Origin: Semisulcospira habei
Taxonomy: Eukaryota > Mollusca > Gastropoda > Semisulcospiridae
DNA length: 64,000 nucleotides
NCBI GenBank assembly: GCA_036245525.1
Contig: BTPG01000001.1
Coordinates: 215,367,304-215,431,303, forward strand
Reading direction: 5' to 3'
The position numbers and the translations under genes were made by a program. This document shows, piece after piece, positions 61,443-64,000 of the stretch (the first letter of the stretch is position 1; each line of letters opens with the position of its first letter). Under the pieces are notes generated by a model, which was not told the origin of the DNA, searched no databases, and saw nothing but the letters and a program-made list of their open reading frames with translations.

Positions 61443-62009
61443 AGTGTATGTTTATTTGTTTGACGTTTTCTATGCTACGCACACACACACACACACACAC
61501 ACCCCAGAGAAGGAGATGGAGCTTAAAAAAACTATTACAATTTATTTTGTGTACAAAAAGGAGAGCTATTACACGTGTAATTACAGTACTATGACAAAAA
61601 GACATTTACACAATTTCATGTTCAAGACGAATGACGGTAACAATGAATCCAGTTCTTTGGTATCAATATGAAATTTGACAGTTGAAAGCACACTGGCTGT
61701 CTCCCTCGATTCCCTATCGCTATCAGTGGTAGCGAGTGGAGTTAGACAAGCAGTGTGAGAATACAGATAAATCAACCGCAGTGTTACAGCGCATTTTACT
61801 CTTGACACGCAGAGCACACATGCCAAAGGTATTTACACCGCAACACATCAAATTGCCACATTGTATCTTGCTGTATATAAAAACAAGCATGTTTATGGAT
61901 GGTGTATAATTTCTGAATAAGATAATACAAAAAAAAAAAAAAATCGATACATAATAGTTACCGGATTTCCTGCTAGATGGACCACAGTACCTGGAAACCT
62001 TCACGAATT
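61443..62009. other. 3' flank of CSTF1, little recognised
   Basis: Short CA run (61480-61502) and A-rich run (61930-61943). Frames of about 80-125 codons show no domain. Confidence 0.4.
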
Positions 62010-62235
62010 GAGTGCTCTGTAGCTCATGACCCAAGGATGCATTTGTCAAATTTTGGAGGCGTCACTTAACGACTATGTACCAGTTGCAGGAGACGGACCG
62101 ACCATGATAATTCAAGGGTAGTGCCATATTAGCTTGGCGCCTGAAGGCGCCAAGCTAATCTGGCACTACCCTTGAATTATCATGGGCGATCCATCTCCTG
62201 CTGTAGGGCTTTGGGGCGAAATTCTGTTGAGAATT
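62010..62235 (+). mobile_element. Hairpin MITE family A
   Basis: Interior GACTATGTACCAGTTGCAGG, near-perfect arms CATGATAATTCAAGGGTAGTG with apex GGCGCCTGAAGGCGCC (one arm mismatch CATATTAG). Outer ends mutated (GGGGCGAAATTCTGTTGA). Confidence 0.88.
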
Positions 62236-62375
62236 ACTTCAGACGCGAAAGCTGCTGTCATGGGACTCAATTCGCTTAGGTTTCTTGGACCTGTGGAGTA
62301 ATTTCATGTTCTGTGAAGACAAGATGATGTAGAAAAGTGGCCACGCATTTACAATTACAGCAGAAACTATTTTGA

Positions 62376-63080
62376 GCGACCCACCTTATTAGAGGCCATC
62401 TCAGTGTCATTAAAGGCCATTATTCGGGTGGCTGTAGAGGCCACCCGTCATTAAAGACCATTATTAGGTGGCTGTACAGATGCGCCTGTCACTAAAGACC
62501 ATAATTTGGGTGGTTGTAGAGATGCGCCTGTCATTAAAGGCCCACTACCGCTGTAACTGTACAAAGATTCACCTCTGTAACAGATGGTTACAAAACTCTA
62601 CACACAGGTGTAGCTAAGGTTCATTTAGACACTGGAGAATCCAGTTCAGCACACATCTTTAAATCATTCTACCCCAGACACACCACAGCAAGATAAGGAT
62701 CGACCATGATAGTTCAAGGGTGATGCCAGAATAGCTTGGCGCCTATGGGGCTGACTGACTGACTGACCGCCTATGGGCGCCAAGCTATTCTGGCATCCCC
62801 CTTGAACTATCATGGTCGATCTGTGTCCTGCACTGCAACGCTGTCTTCATAGGACAAACGGCAACATTTGGGGATTTCGGTGTTGGGTTAGAACGAGTTA
62901 AAGACCATTATTTGGGTGGTTGTAGAGATGCGTCTGTTATTGCAGACCATTTTTCGGTGGCTCAGTGTAGCGACCACCTGTCTTTAAAGACCATTCTTTG
63001 GATGCCTATGCCGCCACCTAAATGACGATCTTTCAATGATACGCGACACATTTTGCCTTGAAAAACCACTTTCGTTTAAG
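62376..63080. repeat. 42-bp-type tandem repeat split by a family B MITE
   Basis: Imperfect units containing GTCATTAAAGACCATTATT and GGGTGGTTGTAGAGATGCG at 62376-62560 and again at 62903-63080. The B element sits between. Confidence 0.78.
62659..62901 (-). mobile_element. Hairpin MITE family B (reverse) with apex insertion
   Basis: TTAAATCATTCTACCCCAG left, TTAGAACGAGTTAA right. Arms GATAGTTCAAGGGTGATGCC; an extra (CTGA)n-containing segment of about 20 bp sits at the hairpin tip between two copies of CGCCTATGGG. Confidence 0.9.
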
Positions 63081-63332
63081 ACCATTTTCTATTCCAAGAA
63101 AAAAAGTCTGGTCGCTCATAAACAGGTTGTACTTAAAAATCAAACTGGAAGAAGCTGGCAAACTGTTGAACTCTGCGGCAGCAGGCTTTCATAGCCTCAG
63201 CTTCCTGCCTGCTGCAGCCTCGAGCGTCTGTTTGCTGATCTGTGATTTCCGGACCTATTTGGCCTGGAGCTGTGGGGTCTGGATCCAGCCAAAGGCCAGT
63301 CAGTACCCACGGTCTGGGGCCGGCAAGGTCTC

Positions 63333-63357
63333 GGGGGGGGGGGGGGGGGGGGGGGGG
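63333..63357. repeat. poly(G) tract
   Basis: About 25 consecutive G residues. Confidence 0.95.
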
Positions 63358-63502
63358 ACACATTGTACGCTTTGATACAAGACTGAGACGACCGGCTTGG
63401 AGACACCTGCCGCTTGCATGTGCCTGGATCAATTGTTCGACTCATTTAACACATTACACTTTAAGGTAGGCATCCAAACGTTCTCTAGGGAATGCGTTAC
63501 AG

Positions 63503-63642
63503 TTAAGGAGTCATCGCCCATGATAGTTCAAGGGCGGTGCCAGAATAGCTTGGCGCCTACAGGCGCCAAGCCATTCTGGCACCACCCTTGAACTATCATG
63601 GGCGATCAACGTCTTGTAGTGTGTCAGGGGTGGATGGGTTAA
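63503..63642 (+). mobile_element. Hairpin MITE family C, minimal (140 bp)
   Basis: TTAA at both ends. Arms GCCCATGATAGTTCAAGGGC through the apex CGCCTACAGGCG are near-perfect. Lacks most of the long flanks of other C copies. Confidence 0.9.
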
Positions 63643-64000
63643 AAAGATTTTACATTTGATTTGGATTGCCCCTTTCACTGCTACTAACGATACCGTTGGG
63701 CGCCGCACTGTGGCGGCACGCCTGTCTGGGGGAACTGAAGACAGCCCAGAGTTCTTCAAGTTGCAAAAAAGTAATTTAGATTAAAACAAATACTTGGAAA
63801 TAAAAAGTTCTGATCAGCTGTCAGTTAGTGCTGCTGGTAATTACGGTAATGGGTCATAACTAATTACATTCTATGAAGGGAGGTATTGGTGCCATACCAG
63901 CATACCAGCATCAAAGTCCCAAAGATTCGAAATCTGCCGGTGAACGCTCTTTCAGATATACTGCTCCATTAACCTGGAATTGCTTATAATAATAATAATA
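63643..64000. other. Window end, (TAA)n start at 63986
   Basis: CTTTCACTGCTACTAACG near 63672 resembles a D terminus. Otherwise nothing recognised; a TAA run begins at the window edge. Confidence 0.4.

Overview
The window is eukaryotic, from an animal nuclear genome with large repeat-filled introns. Genes are split by canonical GT-AG introns and intergenic space is packed with microsatellites. Several non-LTR retrotransposon types are present (L2-like, CR1-like, RTE-like and RNase H-bearing I/Nimb-like), with Gypsy-type LTR pieces, Penelope-like pieces and dozens of small hairpin elements. This mix fits a marine mollusc, probably a gastropod. That assignment is an inference from repeat content and CstF-50 similarity, not a database result.

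Layout. At 1.9-17.3 kb on the + strand are exons of a secreted or surface immunoglobulin-domain protein: a signal-peptide exon, two exons forming one Ig domain, and the start of a second. Its 11 kb third intron holds retrotransposon debris: a broken antisense L2-like copy, an RTE-like copy, and a CR1-like LINE interrupted by a TTAA-targeted hairpin element and by a solo LTR with a 5-bp target duplication. From 17.5 to 27.5 kb there are repeats, a Gypsy-type protease fragment, a foldback element with an internal 22-bp satellite, and a tRNA-derived SINE.

From 27.88 to 59.14 kb on the + strand lies a complete CSTF1 gene (CstF-50, mRNA 3'-end processing). It has twelve coding exons totalling 1299 nt and 432 codons before the stop, with every junction in phase. 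Its 15.8 kb third intron is a nest of retrotransposons. One host LINE is split by an antisense RTE-like LINE, by a foldback element with a 12-bp target duplication, by an L2-like LINE, and by an I/Nimb-like LINE with a 14-bp target duplication. That host LINE also carries a 69-bp minisatellite expanded in frame inside its coding region. A small TATA-driven antisense transcription unit may also lie in this intron, at 31.7-33.1 kb.

The most striking system is a set of at least five families of 90-240 bp foldback MITEs (called A-E here). They are bounded by TTAA and mostly by CCC/GGG, with long near-perfect hairpins. About 35 copies lie in the window, most of them in CSTF1 introns and the 3' flank. 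TTAA plus CCC/GGG ends point to piggyBac-type mobilisation. Families A, B and C have unrelated ends but share the inner hairpin core. Some copies are chimeras, and three copies end 23-31 bp upstream of CSTF1 exons, where a branch point is expected.
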